Source of the DNA: Rhodoplanes sp963712435
GTDB lineage: Bacteria; Pseudomonadota; Alphaproteobacteria; Rhizobiales; Xanthobacteraceae
Reading direction: 5' to 3'
Length of the DNA stretch: 64,000 bases
Assembly: GCA_963712435.1 (NCBI GenBank)
Contig: CAVQIB010000001.1
Location: 620,001 to 684,000, forward strand
This document shows, one piece after another, positions 1-9,961 of this stretch (the first letter of the stretch is position 1; every line of letters starts with the position of its first letter). Both the position numbers and the translations under genes were made by a program. The notes under the pieces were generated by a model. It saw only the letters and a list, made by a program, of their open reading frames with translations, did no database searches and was not told where the DNA came from.

Positions 1-141
1 CCGGTGCCGGTGTGGACGATCAGCAGGCCCTTCTCGATGCGTCTTGTCCGCCACCTCGGCGTCCTGCACGGCCTTGCGCTTGGCCATCTTGGCGCGATGA
101 CGCTCGGCCTCGGCGTCGTCGACGGTCTTGCTCGTGGTCAT
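1..141 (-). CDS. cobO: CobO, cob(I)yrinic acid a,c-diamide adenosyltransferase (N-terminus, cut by window edge)
   Basis: N-terminal 46 or so residues of the corrinoid adenosyltransferase that moves the adenosyl group of ATP onto cobalt, in the cytoplasm. The start reads MTTSKTVDDAEAERHRAKM, followed by a Lys-rich helix and the nucleotide-binding beginning EKGLLIVHTGTG; the P-loop glycines and lysine lie past the window edge. The start codon overlaps the cobU stop (ATGA), so the two genes are translationally coupled. One extra base between an ACG and an ATC codon near 50 breaks the frame. Assignment rests on the N-terminal motif plus the cob context. Confidence 0.75.
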   Translation of the reverse strand, partial: MTTSKTVDDAEAERHRAKMAKRKAVQDAEVADKTHREGPADRPHRHR

Positions 142-668
142 GCTCTGCCTTTCACGAACAGCGGCAGTCCGGCGACCACGAGGACGACGCGATCCGCGCG
201 GCGCGGCGAGCCGCTGGTTCAGCCGGCCTTGCAGGTCGCGGAAGCGCCGCGCCAGCGCGTTGTCCGGCACGATGCCCGAGCCGACCTCGTTGGAGACCAG
301 CACGATCGGCGCCGCGGCGCTTCGCCAGCGCCGCGTTCGAGGCCGTGCGATCTCGGCCTCGATGTCGCGCGTCCGCGAGCATCAGATTGGTGAGCCACAG
401 CGTCAGGCAGTCGACCAGAACGGGAAGCCCCGCATGCTCGGCGAGCCTCCCGCGAGGTCGCGCGGCGCTTCGACGGTCGTCCAGGCCACGCCGCGCCGCG
501 CCCTGTGGGCGGCGATCGCGCCGCCATCTCCTCGTCGCCCGCCTCCGCAGTCGCGACGTAGATCCACGGCGGGGGATGGCGGGCGACGAGGCTTTCGGCA
601 AGGCGGCTCTTGCCCGAACGGGCGCCGCCGAGGACGAGCGTCAGATCGCGCGCCTCCACTGCAATCAT
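138..668 (-). CDS. cobU: CobU/CobP, adenosylcobinamide kinase / guanylyltransferase (frame broken)
   Basis: Bifunctional nucleotide-loop assembly enzyme that phosphorylates adenosylcobinamide and then adds GMP. Visible pieces in order are the Walker A loop GGARSGKS near residue 14, a VATAEAGDEEM segment, then in a second frame VAWTTVEAPRDLAG, in a third LPVLVDCLTLWLTNLMLAD, and finally VLVSNEVGSGIVPDN and the C-terminus GLPLFVKGRA. All are conserved CobU/CobP blocks in the expected order, over a span near the usual 170-190 residues. At least three indels break the frame. It is the first gene behind the minus-strand cobalamin riboswitch and overlaps cobO by 4 nt. Confidence 0.85.
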
Positions 669-884
669 GCCGGCTCAGCACAGCCAATCGGGGCACGGAG
701 CGCGCCTGAAGCGGAGTGGAGCAGACCCCGGACCGCCGCGGCGATCACGAGCGAACGCGCCGGAAAGTTCGCCGCCGTTCGGGCGGCGTCGCGCGATCAG
801 CGCGGATGGGGCGGCGACTGAGTGGGCGAGGACGGACATCGGTTTCCCCTTTGCCCTCCATCCCGAGGGCATGCTGCGGTCGCG
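669..884 (-). other. Leader between minus-strand riboswitch and cobU
   Basis: About 215 nt without a convincing gene. Open frames here on either strand show no domain or start signal. It is probably the 5' untranslated part of the cobU-cobO message downstream of the cobalamin riboswitch, where an expression-platform hairpin would be expected. I did not identify that hairpin with confidence. Confidence 0.4.
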
Positions 885-1062
885 TCGCCGGCAGGTCTCC
901 TGGCTTGCGGGTCCGCGCCCTCCCCGGCCTTCCCAGAGCGTCCCGATGCTCCAGTGGCGGTAGCGAAGAGGCACTCGCCGCTCACAGTTGCGGGGGCAGC
1001 CGCGGTTTTGGGCGCACCCGCACCGCGTTCCCTTTTGCGTCCCGCCGGGAGGCGGGAACCGA
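885..1062 (-). promoter_or_regulatory. Cobalamin (AdoCbl) riboswitch, minus strand
   Basis: On the minus strand the order of conserved cobalamin-riboswitch blocks is complete: a GGGAACGCGGTG-type 5' element, the core GCTGCCCCCGCAACTG, then GCCACTGG, GGGAAGGC and the terminal B12 box GCCAGGAGACCTGCC (plus-strand 891-907). This is the RF00174 family. It lies upstream of cobU-cobO and would repress them when adenosylcobalamin is abundant. Confidence 0.93.
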
Positions 1063-1072
1063 CAACGCACCG

Positions 1073-1100
1073 ACTATAGCCGCATTCGAGAGGGCCGCAA
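1073..1100 (-). promoter_or_regulatory. Candidate sigma-70 promoter for the cobU-cobO transcript
   Basis: Reading the minus strand, TTGCGG (plus 1095-1100) and TATAGT (plus 1073-1078) are separated by 16 nt, just upstream of the minus-strand riboswitch. Spacing and position fit a housekeeping promoter. The -35 is not perfect. Confidence 0.4.
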
Positions 1101-1132
1101 GCCGGCAGGCGATCGCGGCGCGTCCGCCCGCA

Positions 1133-1161
1133 TTGACAAGGCGCAGAGCGCGACCCTTAAG
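1133..1161 (+). promoter_or_regulatory. Candidate sigma-70 promoter for the DUF1636-cobW-cobN transcript
   Basis: A consensus -35 TTGACA at 1133-1138 is followed 17 nt later by CTTAAG at 1156-1161, about 30 nt before the plus-strand riboswitch begins. The -35 is strong and the -10 weak. Confidence 0.4.
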
Positions 1162-1192
1162 TGCCGCCATTCGACGGTCTCTCGAAGGAGAG

Positions 1193-1342
1193 CGAAGAGG
1201 GAATGCGGTGCAGGACGCCTGTCCCAATCCGCAGCTGCCCCCGCAACTGTAAGCGGCGAGCCTGAGCCACAGAGCCACTGGGGAGCGACCCCCGGGAAGG
1301 CGGTGACGGGCAGAGACCCGCGAGCCAGGAGACCTGCCGTCG
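1193..1342 (+). promoter_or_regulatory. Cobalamin (AdoCbl) riboswitch, plus strand
   Basis: The conserved RF00174 blocks appear in order: GGGAATGCGGTG, the core GCTGCCCCCGCAACTG, GCCACTGG, GGGAAGGCGGTGA and the B12 box GCCAGGAGACCTGCC at about 1324-1338. It lies about 100 nt upstream of the DUF1636-cobW-cobN operon and is divergent from the minus-strand riboswitch, so both arms of the cluster respond to cobalamin. Confidence 0.94.
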
Positions 1343-1439
1343 ATTCGTTCGCGGTCCGGGCGGGGTGCCTGCGGCTTCGGTCGATGTCCTATTCGGGCGC
1401 GCGGTCGCCACAGACCGTTCGCGCCACGGAGAGTGACGG

Positions 1440-1872
1440 GTGACCCTCGTCGACAGCACGAGCGCGAGCGACCGGCCTGGCCGACGGCGGGACGCCACCG
1501 CGGATGCGACCATTTACGTCTGCATCACCTGCCGCCGCGCCGGCGATCCGGACAGCGCGTTCCGCCCCGGCGCGGTCCTCGCGGCAGTCGACGGCGAAGC
1601 GCTGCCGCAGGGCGCCGCGCGTCAGGGTGCGGCGGGTGCGCTGCCTCGCCAACTGCAAGCGCGGGCCGACCGCGGCGCTCCGCAGCAACGGCTCCTGGAC
1701 CTATGTGTTCGGCGATCTCGATCGCTCGACGGCGGCGCGGCGCTGGTCGAAGGCGCGCGCCTCCTTGCGCGGCGCGGCCGACGGCCTCATGCCCTGGCGC
1801 GGCCGGCCCGAGCCGCTCAAGCGCGGGCTGGTCGCCCGCGTCCCCCCGCTCGATTTCTCAGGAGGAAGGTGA
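1440..1872 (+). CDS. DUF1636 family protein, CobW-associated (frame broken)
   Basis: Small protein of about 140 residues of the DUF1636 type, often found next to cobW in B12-regulated operons. Its biochemical role is unknown. Visible blocks are ATIYVCITCRRAG near the start (a CxxC pair) and, after a frame change near 1600, VRRVRCLANCKRG with a second Cys pair, then SNGSWTYVFGDL and the C-terminus RGLVARVPPLDF. Four cysteines suggest metal or Fe-S binding (inference). The GTG at 1440 is chosen because it begins the frame that carries the first block. The stop at 1870-1872 abuts the cobW ATG, and AGGAGGAAG at 1860-1868 serves cobW. Confidence 0.7.
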
Positions 1873-2921
1873 ATGACCGCCTCGCTCGCCCGCGTTCCCT
1901 GCACGATCGTCACCGGCTTTCTCGGCGCCGGCAAGACGACGCTGATCCGCCATGTGCTCGCCAATGCGAACGGCCGGCGGCTGGCGGTGATCGTCAACGA
2001 GTTCGGCGATGTCGGCATCGACGGCGAGATTCTGAAGGGCTGCGGCGACGACGCCTGCCCGGAGGAGAACATCGTCGAGCTGGCCAATGGCTGCCTGTGC
2101 TGCACCGTCGCCGACGAGTTCGTGCCGGCGCTCGATGCGATCCTGTCGCGCACGCCCGCACGTCGAGCACATCGTCATCGAGACCTCCGGCCTCGCGCTG
2201 CCGAAGCCGCTGGTGCAGGCGTTCCACTGGCCGTCGATCAAGAGCCGCGTCACGGTCGACGGCGTGATCGCGGTGGTCGACGGCGCGGCGCTCGCCGACG
2301 GCCGGGTCGCCGCCGATCTCGACAGCGCTTGCGCGCGCAGCGCGCCGCCGATCACGGCGCTCGACCACGACGATCCGATCGAGGAGGTGTTCGAGGACCA
2401 GATCGCCTGCGCCGATCTCGTGGTGCTGAACAAGCGCGACCTGCTCGACGCGGCCGGGCTCGACAAGGCGATGGCCGCCGATCGCGCGGCGCGCTGCCGC
2501 GGGCGGTGAAGATCGTCACCGTGGCCGACGGCAAGGTCGATCCGGCGGCGCTGCTCGGTCTCGGCCTCGCCATCGAGGACGACATCGAGAACCGCAAGAC
2601 CCATCACGACGACGAGCTCGAGCACGACCACGACGATTTCGACAGCTTCGTCGTGCCGCTTGCCGGAGATCGCCGATCCCGGCCGCGCTGACGGCGCGCG
2701 TCGCCGCGATCGCCGAGGCCGCACGACGTGCTGCGCATGAAGGGCTTCGTCGCCGTCGCAGGCAAGCCGATGCGGCTGCTCGTGCAGGCGGTCGGCCCGC
2801 GCGTGACAGCCACTATTACGACCGGCCTGGGCGGCGGCCGAGACGCGCGCGGGCGGACTCGTCGTGATCGGCCTGAAGGGACTCGACCGCGACGGCGATC
2901 GCCGGCGCGCTCGCCGGATAA
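1873..2921 (+). CDS. cobW: CobW, G3E-family GTPase (frame broken)
   Basis: Metal-chaperone GTPase of the COG0523/G3E family, thought to help deliver cobalt in B12 synthesis. Sequence landmarks are the P-loop GFLGAGKTT near residue 15, NEFGDVGIDGE, the metal-binding NGCLCC, ETSGLALPKP in the next frame, the guanine-specificity motif NKRD, and a His/Asp-rich stretch HHDDELEHDHDDFD that typifies cobW. The C-terminal half (MKGFVAVAGKPMRLLVQAVG) is also recognisable. At least five single-base events disturb the frame, for example extra bases at 2721 and 2894. A strong AGGAGG precedes the ATG. It ends 3 nt before cobN. Confidence 0.9.
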
Positions 2922-2924
2922 GCG

Positions 2925-5900
2925 ATGCACCTGCTCGCAGACCAGTTCGACCACGCTCGACGACATCGTCGAGCCGGTCGATCTCGCGCCAGGCGCCCGG
3001 CGATATCGTCGTGCTGTCCTTCGCCGACAGCGACCTTGCCGGCTCTCGCCGCCGCCTGGGCGATCGAGCGCGACGTCCTGCCGAGCGTGCGGCTCGCGCA
3101 TCTGCGCGACCTGCGCCATCCGATGTCGGTCGATCTCTGGATCGACACGCGTCGGCGCGCACGCCAAGGTGATCCTGGTGCGGCTGCTCGGCGGACTCGA
3201 CTGGTGGCGCTACGGCGTCGACCGGCTCGCCGCGCTGGCGCGCGAGCGCGGGCATCGCGCTGGCGATGCTGCCGGGCGAGGACCGCGACGATCCGCGCGC
3301 TGGCCGACGCCTCGACCTTGCCGCGCGACGAGCTCGACGCGCTGCTTGCGGTTTTTCCGCGAGGGCGGACGCGAGAACTTGCGCGCGCTGCTGCGCCGGC
3401 TCGCGCGCCATGCCGGCGCGCCGCTCGATGCGGCCGAGCCGCGCCCCGTCCCGCGCGCCGCCGCCTATCTGCCGGGCGAGGGCGCGGTCGATCTCGACCG
3501 GCTTGCCGCCGCCCTTGCGCCGGGCCAGCGCCGTCGTCCCGATCATCTTCTACCGCTCGCATGCTGCTCGCGGCCGACACCGCGCCGATCGACGCGCTGT
3601 GCGAGGCGCTTGAGCGCGCGCGGTCTCAGCCCCGCGCCGCTCTTCGTCACCAGCCTGAAGGACGCAGGACTGCGCGGCCTTCGTGCGCGACGCGCTGCGC
3701 GCGGCTCGATCCGGCGGTGATCGTCACGACCACCGCGTTCGCCGCCGGCGGCGGACCTGGAGCGATCGACGCCGTTCGACGGCGCCGGACGTGCCGGTGC
3801 TGCAGGTCGTGATCGCCACCACCAAGCGCGCGGCCTGGCGCGACGAGCCCGCGCGGGCTCGGCGCCGGCCGACCTCGCCATGCATGTCGTGCTGCCCGAA
3901 CTCGACGGCCGCGTGCTCGCCGGCGCGATCTCCTTCAAGGACCCGCTTCCGCGCGCACGACGGCGCTCGCCTTCACCGCGCTCGCCAACCGGCCGGAGCC
4001 GGACCGCGTCGCGATGGTGGCCGACCGCATCGCCGCGCTCGTGCGGCTGCAGACGACGCCGCGCGGCGACGCGGCGCATCGCGGTGCTGATGCCCGACTA
4101 TCCCGGCGCGCCGGGCCGCACCGGCTATGCGGTCGGTCTCGACGTGCCGGCGAGCGTGCTCGCCCTGCTCGCCGATCTCGCGGCGGCCGGCTACGCGTGA
4201 CGGATGCGCCGGAAAGCTCGCACGAATTGCTGAGGTTTACAGGCGCGCGGGAAGCGAGCTCTGCGTCGCAATCCTGCACCTCTCCCGGCGGAAGTCGACG
4301 CCGAAGGCGTCGGTGAGGCAGATCGAGGCGATGCGCCTACCCGCTCGCTGCGCTCGCACCTCTCGAGGGGAGAGTCTGACTCGCCAGCGGCAGGCGTGGG
4401 CGCCATACAAGCGGTGATCGCTCGCCGATTACGAAGCTCTCGCACTGCCGCGAGTCGCCGCGCGCGTGCAGGCCGCCTGGGGCGACCCCGCCGCCGATCC
4501 GGATGTGCGCGACGGCGCGTTCCGCTTCCGCGCCGCGCCTGTTCGGCAACGTCACTGGTCGCGCTGCCGCCCGACCGCGGCCGCTCGCGCCGACCGCCGC
4601 GCCGACTATCACGATCCGCTGCTGCCGCCGCGCCACGCGCTGCGTCGCCTTCGGCCTGTGGCTGCGGCACGTGGCGAAGGTCGATGCGCTCGTGCATATG
4701 GGCGCGCACGGCACGCTCGAATGGCTGCCCGGCAAGGCGGTGGCGCTGACCGCGGCCTGCTTTCCCGAAGCGGTCGTCGGGCCCCTGCCGGTGATCTATC
4801 CGTTCATCGTCAGCAATCCGGGCGAGGCCGCGCAGGCCAAGCGCCGCATCGCCGCGGTGACGATCGGCCATCTGCCGCCGCCGCTCGTCGACGACGGGCC
4901 TTGCCGGCGATGCGCGCGAAGCTCGAACGGCTGGTCGACGAATATGCCCAGGCCGACGGGCTCGACCGCCGCCGCCGCGAGCGCCTGGCGCGGCTGATCG
5001 TCGAGACCGCGCAGCGCACCGGGCTCGCGCGCGAGGCCGGCGTCGACGCCGACGGCCGATCCCGACGAGGCGCTGCGCCGCATCGACGCCTGGCTCTGCG
5101 ATCTGAAGGATCTCGCGGTCAAGGACGGGCTGCATATCTACGGCCGCGCGCCGCGACGGACGACGAGCCGATCCGCTGCGGCAGGCGAGCGCCGAGGCCG
5201 AGCGCGCGGCGCTGCTCGCCGCGCTCGACGGCCGCCGCGTCGCGCCGGGCCCGGCCGGCGCGCCCGCACGCGGCCGCCGCGACGTGCTGCCGACCGGGCG
5301 CAATCTGTTCACCGCCGACCCGCGCACCCTGCCGACGCCGACCGCGATCGACCTCGGCGCGGCTCGCCGCCGACGAGGTGATCCGCGCGCTATCTGCAGG
5401 ACGCACGGCGAGATGCCGCGCTCGCTGGTCATCGATCTGTGGGGCAGCGCGACGCTGCGCACCGGCGGCGAGGAGATCGCGCAGGGCCTGGCGCTGATGG
5501 GCTGCCGGCCGATCTGGGACCCTGCGACCGGCCGCGTCACCGGCATCGAGGTGCTGCCGCCGGCGAGCCATCGGCCGCCCGCGCATCGACGTGACCTGGC
5601 GCATCTCCGGCCTGTTCCGCGACCTGTTCCCGGCGCAGATCGCGCTGATCGACGCCGCCGTGCGCGCGGTCGCCGCGCGCGACGAAGACGGACGAGGAAA
5701 ATCCGCTCGCCGCGGCGCGCGCGCGCCAACGGCGACGGACACGCGCTGGCGCGCATCTTCGGCACCGCGCCCGGCACCTATGGCGCGGGCGTCGAGGACG
5801 CTGCTCGGCGGCGACTGCAGACGCGCGACGGAGATCGGCGCGCGCCTATCTCGCCGCCGCCTCGCACGCCTATGGCGGCGCGGACGGCGACGGCACGCTG

Positions 5901-6454
5901 CTGCCCGGCGCCTTCGCCGCGCGCGTCGCCGACGCCGACCTGCTCGTCCACACGAGCGACGATCCCGGCCGCGACCTTCTCGAAGGCGCGGAGGACGTCG
6001 CCTTCGTCGGCGGCTTCGCCGCGGCTGCCGCTTCGCTCGGCGCGCAAGGCCGATCTCATCATGCTCGACACCACCGATCCGCAGCGCCCGCGCGCGCGTC
6101 CGCTCGACGCAGGCGCTCACCCGCATCGTGCGGGCGCGCGCGATCAATCCGCGCTTCATCGAAGGGCAGATGCGGCACGGGCCGCGCGGCGCGGCCGAAT
6201 TCGCCGAGACGGTCGACCGCCTGGTCGACTTCGCCGAGACGACCGGCGCCGTGCCGAGCGCGCTGTTCGATCTCGTGCACGACGCCTATCTCGGCGATCC
6301 GCGCGTGCGCGACGTTCATGCTGCGCGAAAACCCGCAGCCGCGCGCGCGATCGCCGAGCGGCTCGCCGCGGCGCGCCGCCGCGGCCTTTGGCATCCGCGG
6401 CGCAACGATATCGACGCCGATCTGGCGCGCTTGCGGCGGAGGCCGCGCACATGA
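2925..6454 (+). CDS. cobN: CobN, cobaltochelatase large subunit (frame heavily broken)
   Basis: Large subunit of the ATP-dependent aerobic cobaltochelatase CobNST, which inserts cobalt into hydrogenobyrinate a,c-diamide. Reassembling frames gives an almost continuous CobN: MHLLA start, WWRYGVDRL, AYLPGEGAVDL, ISFKDPL, RRIAVLMPDYPG, then FRFRA, the strongly conserved HMGAHGTLEWLPGKAV and ACFPEA, LYPFIVSNPGEAAQAKRR, SLVIDLWGSATLRTGG, GCRPIWDPATGRVTGIE, RIDVTWRISGLFRDLFP, and near the C-terminus MLDTTDPQ. More than 25 single-base changes occur, mostly +1. Total span of about 1175 codons is at the short end for CobN. A palindromic repeat sits inside (about 4277-4374). It ends in an ATGA overlap with cobG. 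The CobS and CobT chelatase subunits are not in the window. Confidence 0.9.
4277..4374. repeat. Palindromic mosaic repeat fragment inside cobN
   Basis: Segment beginning CACCTCTCCCGGCGG and ending CTCGAGGGGAGAG, the same complementary ends as the intergenic elements at 17664-17812 and 42762-42949. It contains the perfect small hairpin GACGCCGAAGGCGTC (4297-4311), also present at 28778-28792. It falls where CobN homologues have a short variable linker before the LADYEAL segment, so the protein probably tolerates about 30 extra residues. Confidence 0.55.
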
Positions 6455-7824
6455 TCCGCTCCCCGCCGCCGCGGCGCCTGCCCGGCCTCTCCGCGCCGAT
6501 GCAGACCGGCGACGGGCTGCTGGTGCGGCTCACGCCGAGCGGGGCGACGATCCCGCTCGACGCGTTCGCCGGCGCTGTGCGCCGCGGCGCGCCGCGCACG
6601 GCAACGGCATCGATCGAGATCACCGTCGCGCGGCAGCATCCAGGTTCGCGGCCTGACGGCGACGCTCCGCGCCCGCCTTCGCCGATGCGGTCTCGGCGCT
6701 CGATATCGACGTGACGGACGGCGTGCCGGTCGCGGTCGGACCCGCTTGCCGGGCTCGAGCCCGACCATGCGATCGATGCGGGCGCGCTCGCCGGCGCGCT
6801 GCGCGAGGCGATCGCTCGCCGCGGCGTTGAAGGATCGGCTCGCAGCCAAAGGTTTCGGTCGTCGTCGATGGCGGGCGCGCACGCTTCATCTCGACGCGCT
6901 CGCCGCCGATGTCCGGCTGCGCGCGGAGGCCTGCATCGGGCGGCCCGCGGATCGGGCTCGTGCTCGGCGGCGATGCCGCGACCGCGGTGCGCATCGGCGC
7001 GGTCGCGCCGGACGACGCGGTGCGAAGCCGCGCATGCGTCTGCTCGCCGTCGCTCGCGGCGCGGGGTCCGACGGCGCGCGCCGCGCGGTCATGCGCGCCG
7101 AGGGCGCCGCCGCCTTCCGGTCGGCGATCGACGATCTCCTGCGCCATGACGATCGCCTTGCGCCGCCGCGCCCGCGCTCGGAGCCGATCGGCCTGCACCC
7201 GCTCCGCGAGGACGACGCGTCGCGCTCGGCATCGGCTTGCCTTTCGGCCACGCCGACGCCGATGCGCTCGAGCGTCTGGCGCAAGCGGCGGGCGACGCGC
7301 AAGCCGCCGGCGTCCGCACCGCGCCCGATCGCGCGCTGCTTGCTCATCGGCGTCGCGCCTGAGCGCGCGGGCGCGCTGCGTCGCGCTTGCCGACAACGCT
7401 CGGCTTCGTGACGCGCGCCGACGATCCGCGCCGTCGATCGCCGCCTGTCCCGGCGCGCCCGCTCTGCGCCTGCCGGAATTATCGCAGCGCGCGCGCTCGC
7501 GCCGACGGTCGCCACGGCGATCGCGTCCATGCTCGACGACTCGCTGCAGCTTCACGTCTCCGGCTGCGCCAAAGGCTGCGCCCATCCGGGCGCCGCGCCG
7601 CTTGACGCTCGTCGGCGGCGAGGATGACTGCGGCATCGTCATCAACGGCTCGGCGCAGGAGCAGCCCTTGGTTACGTCCCGTCGAAGCGCTCACGGCGGC
7701 TATCGCGCGGCTCGCGCGCGCCGTCGCGGCGGCGCGCCGGCCCGACGAACGCGCATCCGCCGTCCTGTCGCGTCTCGGCGCCGCGCGGGTCGCGGCCATT
7801 CTGGCGGAGCGCCACGATGGCTGA
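6451..7824 (+). CDS. cobG: CobG, precorrin-3B synthase (frame broken)
   Basis: Oxygen-dependent monooxygenase of the sirohaem/4Fe-4S nitrite-sulfite reductase superfamily that converts precorrin-3A to precorrin-3B. Recognisable blocks are RLPGLSAPMQTGDGLLVRL at the N-terminus, ARGSIQVRGL-like residues in a shifted frame, HPLREDD with an LPFGHADAD-type stretch, and the cluster-ligand region ACPGAPAC followed by SGCAKGCAHP. These Cys motifs and the N-terminal half-domain are diagnostic. ATGA overlaps the cobN stop and the 3' end overlaps cobH by 8 nt. Many +1 shifts. Its presence marks the aerobic route. Confidence 0.88.
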
Positions 7825-8450
7825 CTATCTCCGCGACGGCAACGCGATCTACGAGCGCTCCTTCGCGATCATCCGCGCCGAGGCCGATCTCTCGCGCTTC
7901 TCGGCCGAGGAGGCCGACGTCGCCGTGCGCATGATCCATGCCTGCGGCAGTCGTCGAGGCGGCGCAAGCACTTCGTGTTCGCGCCGGGCTTCGTCGCCGC
8001 GGCGCGCGCGGCGCTGCGCGCGCGGCGCGCCGATCCTCTGCGACGCCGAGATGGTGGCGCACGGCGTCACGCGCGCGCGGCTGCCGGCCAGCAACGAGGT
8101 GATCTGCACGCTGCGCGATCCGCGCGTGCCGCGAGCTCGCCAGCGAAGCTCGGCAACACGCGCTCGGCCGCCGCGCTCGAGCTGTGGCGCGACCGGCTCG
8201 GCGGCGCGGTGGTCGCCATCGGCAATGCGCCGACCGCGCTGTTCCGTCTGCTCGAAATGCTCGACGACGGCGCGCCGAAGCCCGCCGCCATCCTCGGCAT
8301 GCCGGTCGGCTTCGTCGGCGCGGCCGAATCGAAGGAGGCGCTCGCCGCCAATCCGCTGCGGCGTTCCCTTGCTCATCGTGCGCGGCCGCATGGGCGGCAG
8401 CGCCATGACCGCCGCGGCCGTCAACGCTCTCGCGAGGGCAGGGACTATGA
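7817..8450 (+). CDS. cobH: CobH, precorrin-8X methylmutase (frame broken)
   Basis: Moves the C11 methyl to C12 of precorrin-8X, giving hydrogenobyrinate. The N-terminus MADYLRDGNAIYERSFA leads into SAEEADVAVRMIHACG, then ILCDAEMVAHGVTR, VICTLRD, NTRSAAALELW, a GMPVGFVGAAESKEAL block and the C-terminal RGRMGGSAMTAAAVNALA, all standard for CobH. The start overlaps the end of cobG by 8 nt. The exact stop is uncertain because of indels; I take the ATGA overlap with cobI. Length of about 210 codons fits the family. Confidence 0.88.
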
Positions 8451-9184
8451 GCAACGGGCCGTCTGATCGGCGTCGGCATCGGCCCGGGCGATCCCGAGCT
8501 GCTGACGCTGAAGGCCGTGCGCGCGCTCGCCGAGGCCGACGTGGTCGCCATTTCGCCAAGCGCGGCAACGCCGGCAATGCGCGCGCCATCGTCGCGCCGC
8601 ATCTGCGCGACGGCGTCGAGGAACTGCCGCTGCTCTATCCGGTGACGACGGAGATCCCCAAGGACGGCGCCGCCTATCGCGACGCGCATCGCGCGACTTC
8701 TACGACGACGCCGCCGCGGACGCGTCGCGCGCGCATCTCGACGCCGGCCGCACCGTCGCGGTGCTCTGCCGAGGGCGATCCGCTGTTCTACGGCTCCTAC
8801 ATGCATCTGCATGTGCGGCTCGCCGACCGCTATCCGACCGAGGTCATCGCCGGCGTCACCGGCATGTCGGGCTGCTGGTCGCCGGCCGGCGCGCCGATCG
8901 CGCAGGGCGACGACGTGCTCACCGTGCTGCCCGGCACGCTGCCCGAGGCCGAGCTGGACGCGGCGGCTCGCCGACACCGACGCCGCGGTGATCATGAAGG
9001 TCGGCCGCAATCTGCCCAAGGTCCGCCGCGCGCTCGCCGCGACCGGGCTGCTCGACCGCGCGATCTATGTCGAGCGCGGCACCATGGCGAACGACGCGAT
9101 CGATGCGGCTGGCCGACAAGCCCGACGACGACGGCGCCCTATTTCTCCATCGTGCTGGTGCCGGGCTGGGCGGCGCGGCCATGA
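8447..9184 (+). CDS. cobI: CobI, precorrin-2 C20-methyltransferase (frame broken)
   Basis: SAM-dependent tetrapyrrole methylase that methylates C20 of precorrin-2. After MSNG the frame shifts to LIGVGIGPGDPELLTLKAV, the SAM-binding glycine loop. Further motifs are EEGDPLFYGS-like residues around 8766, AGVTGMSGCWS, VLPGTLPEAEL and VGRNLPKVRRAL. Extra bases can be placed at 8966 (GCG-G-CTC) and 9108 (GCG-G-CTG). The C-terminus SIVLVPGWAARP ends in an ATGA overlap with cobJ. Confidence 0.9.
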   Translation: MSNGPSDRRRHRPGRSRAADAEGRARARRGRRGRHFAKRGNAGNARAIVAPHLRDGVEELPLLYPVTTEIPKDGAAYRDAHRATSTTTPPRTRRARISTPAAPSRCSAEGDPLFYGSYMHLHVRLADRYPTEVIAGVTGMSGCWSPAGAPIAQGDDVLTVLPGTLPEAELDAAARRHRRRGDHEGRPQSAQGPPRARRDRAARPRDLCRARHHGERRDRCGWPTSPTTTAPYFSIVLVPGWAARP

Positions 9185-9961
9185 GCGGGCGCGCTCGCCG
9201 TCGTCGGGCTCGGGCCCGGCGGCGCCGCGCTAGCTGACGCCGGAGGCGCGCGACGGCGCTCGCCGCGGCCGATGCGCTCTACGGCTACGGCCCCTATCTC
9301 GACCGCGTGCCGGCTGCGGCCCGGCCAGGCGCGCCACGCCTCCGACAACCGCGAGGAAGGCGCGCGCGCCGCGGCCGCGCTGCGCCACGCCGCGCGAGGG
9401 CGCGACGCGTCGCCGTCGTCTCGGGCGGCGATCCCGGCGTGTTCGCCATGGCGGCGGCGGTCTGCGAGGCGATCGAGGCCGGGCCCGCGGCCTGGCGCGA
9501 CGCTCGACATCGCCGATCGTGCCCGGCGTCACCGCGATGCTGGCGGTCGCCGCCCGCGTCGGCGCGCCGCTCGGCCACGATTTCTGCGCGCATCTCGCTG
9601 TCGGACAATCTGAAGCCCTGGGAGCTGATCGAGCGGCGGCTCGACGCGGCGGCCGGCGCCGGCTTCGTGCATCGCGCTCTACAACCCGATCTCGCAAGGC
9701 GCGGCCCTGGCAGCTCGGCAAGGCCTTCGAGCTGCTGCGCGCGCATCCTGCCGGCGACGACGCCGGTCATCTTCGGCCGCGCCGTCGGCCGGCCGGACGA
9801 GCGCATCGATCGTGACGACGCTCGCGCGCGGCCGACGCGTCGCACGCCGACATGGCGACCTGCATCATCATCGGCTCGGCGCGAGACGCGCGTGATCGCG
9901 CGGCCGGGCCGGCGCGCCGCTGGTCTACACGCCGCGCGCCGTCGCGGAGGCGAGCGCATGA
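9181..9961 (+). CDS. cobJ: CobJ, precorrin-3B C17-methyltransferase (frame broken)
   Basis: SAM-dependent methylase that methylates C17 and drives ring contraction. Blocks seen across frames are LAVVGLGPGG, ALYGYGPYLDRV, RHASDNREEGARA, VAVVSGGDPGVFAMA, IVPGVTAMLAVAARVGAPL, SLSDNLKPWELIERRL, ALYNPIS, TPVIFGRAVGRPDE and MATCIIIGS, all typical of CobJ. The tail LVYTPRAVAEASA overlaps the end of the convergent cobK by about 37 nt. ATGA overlap with cobI at the start. Confidence 0.9.

Noticed and set aside
2925..6454. Programmed ribosomal frameshifting in cobN and other cob genes
   Set aside because: Shifts are far too many, have no common slippery heptamer and hit many unrelated genes.
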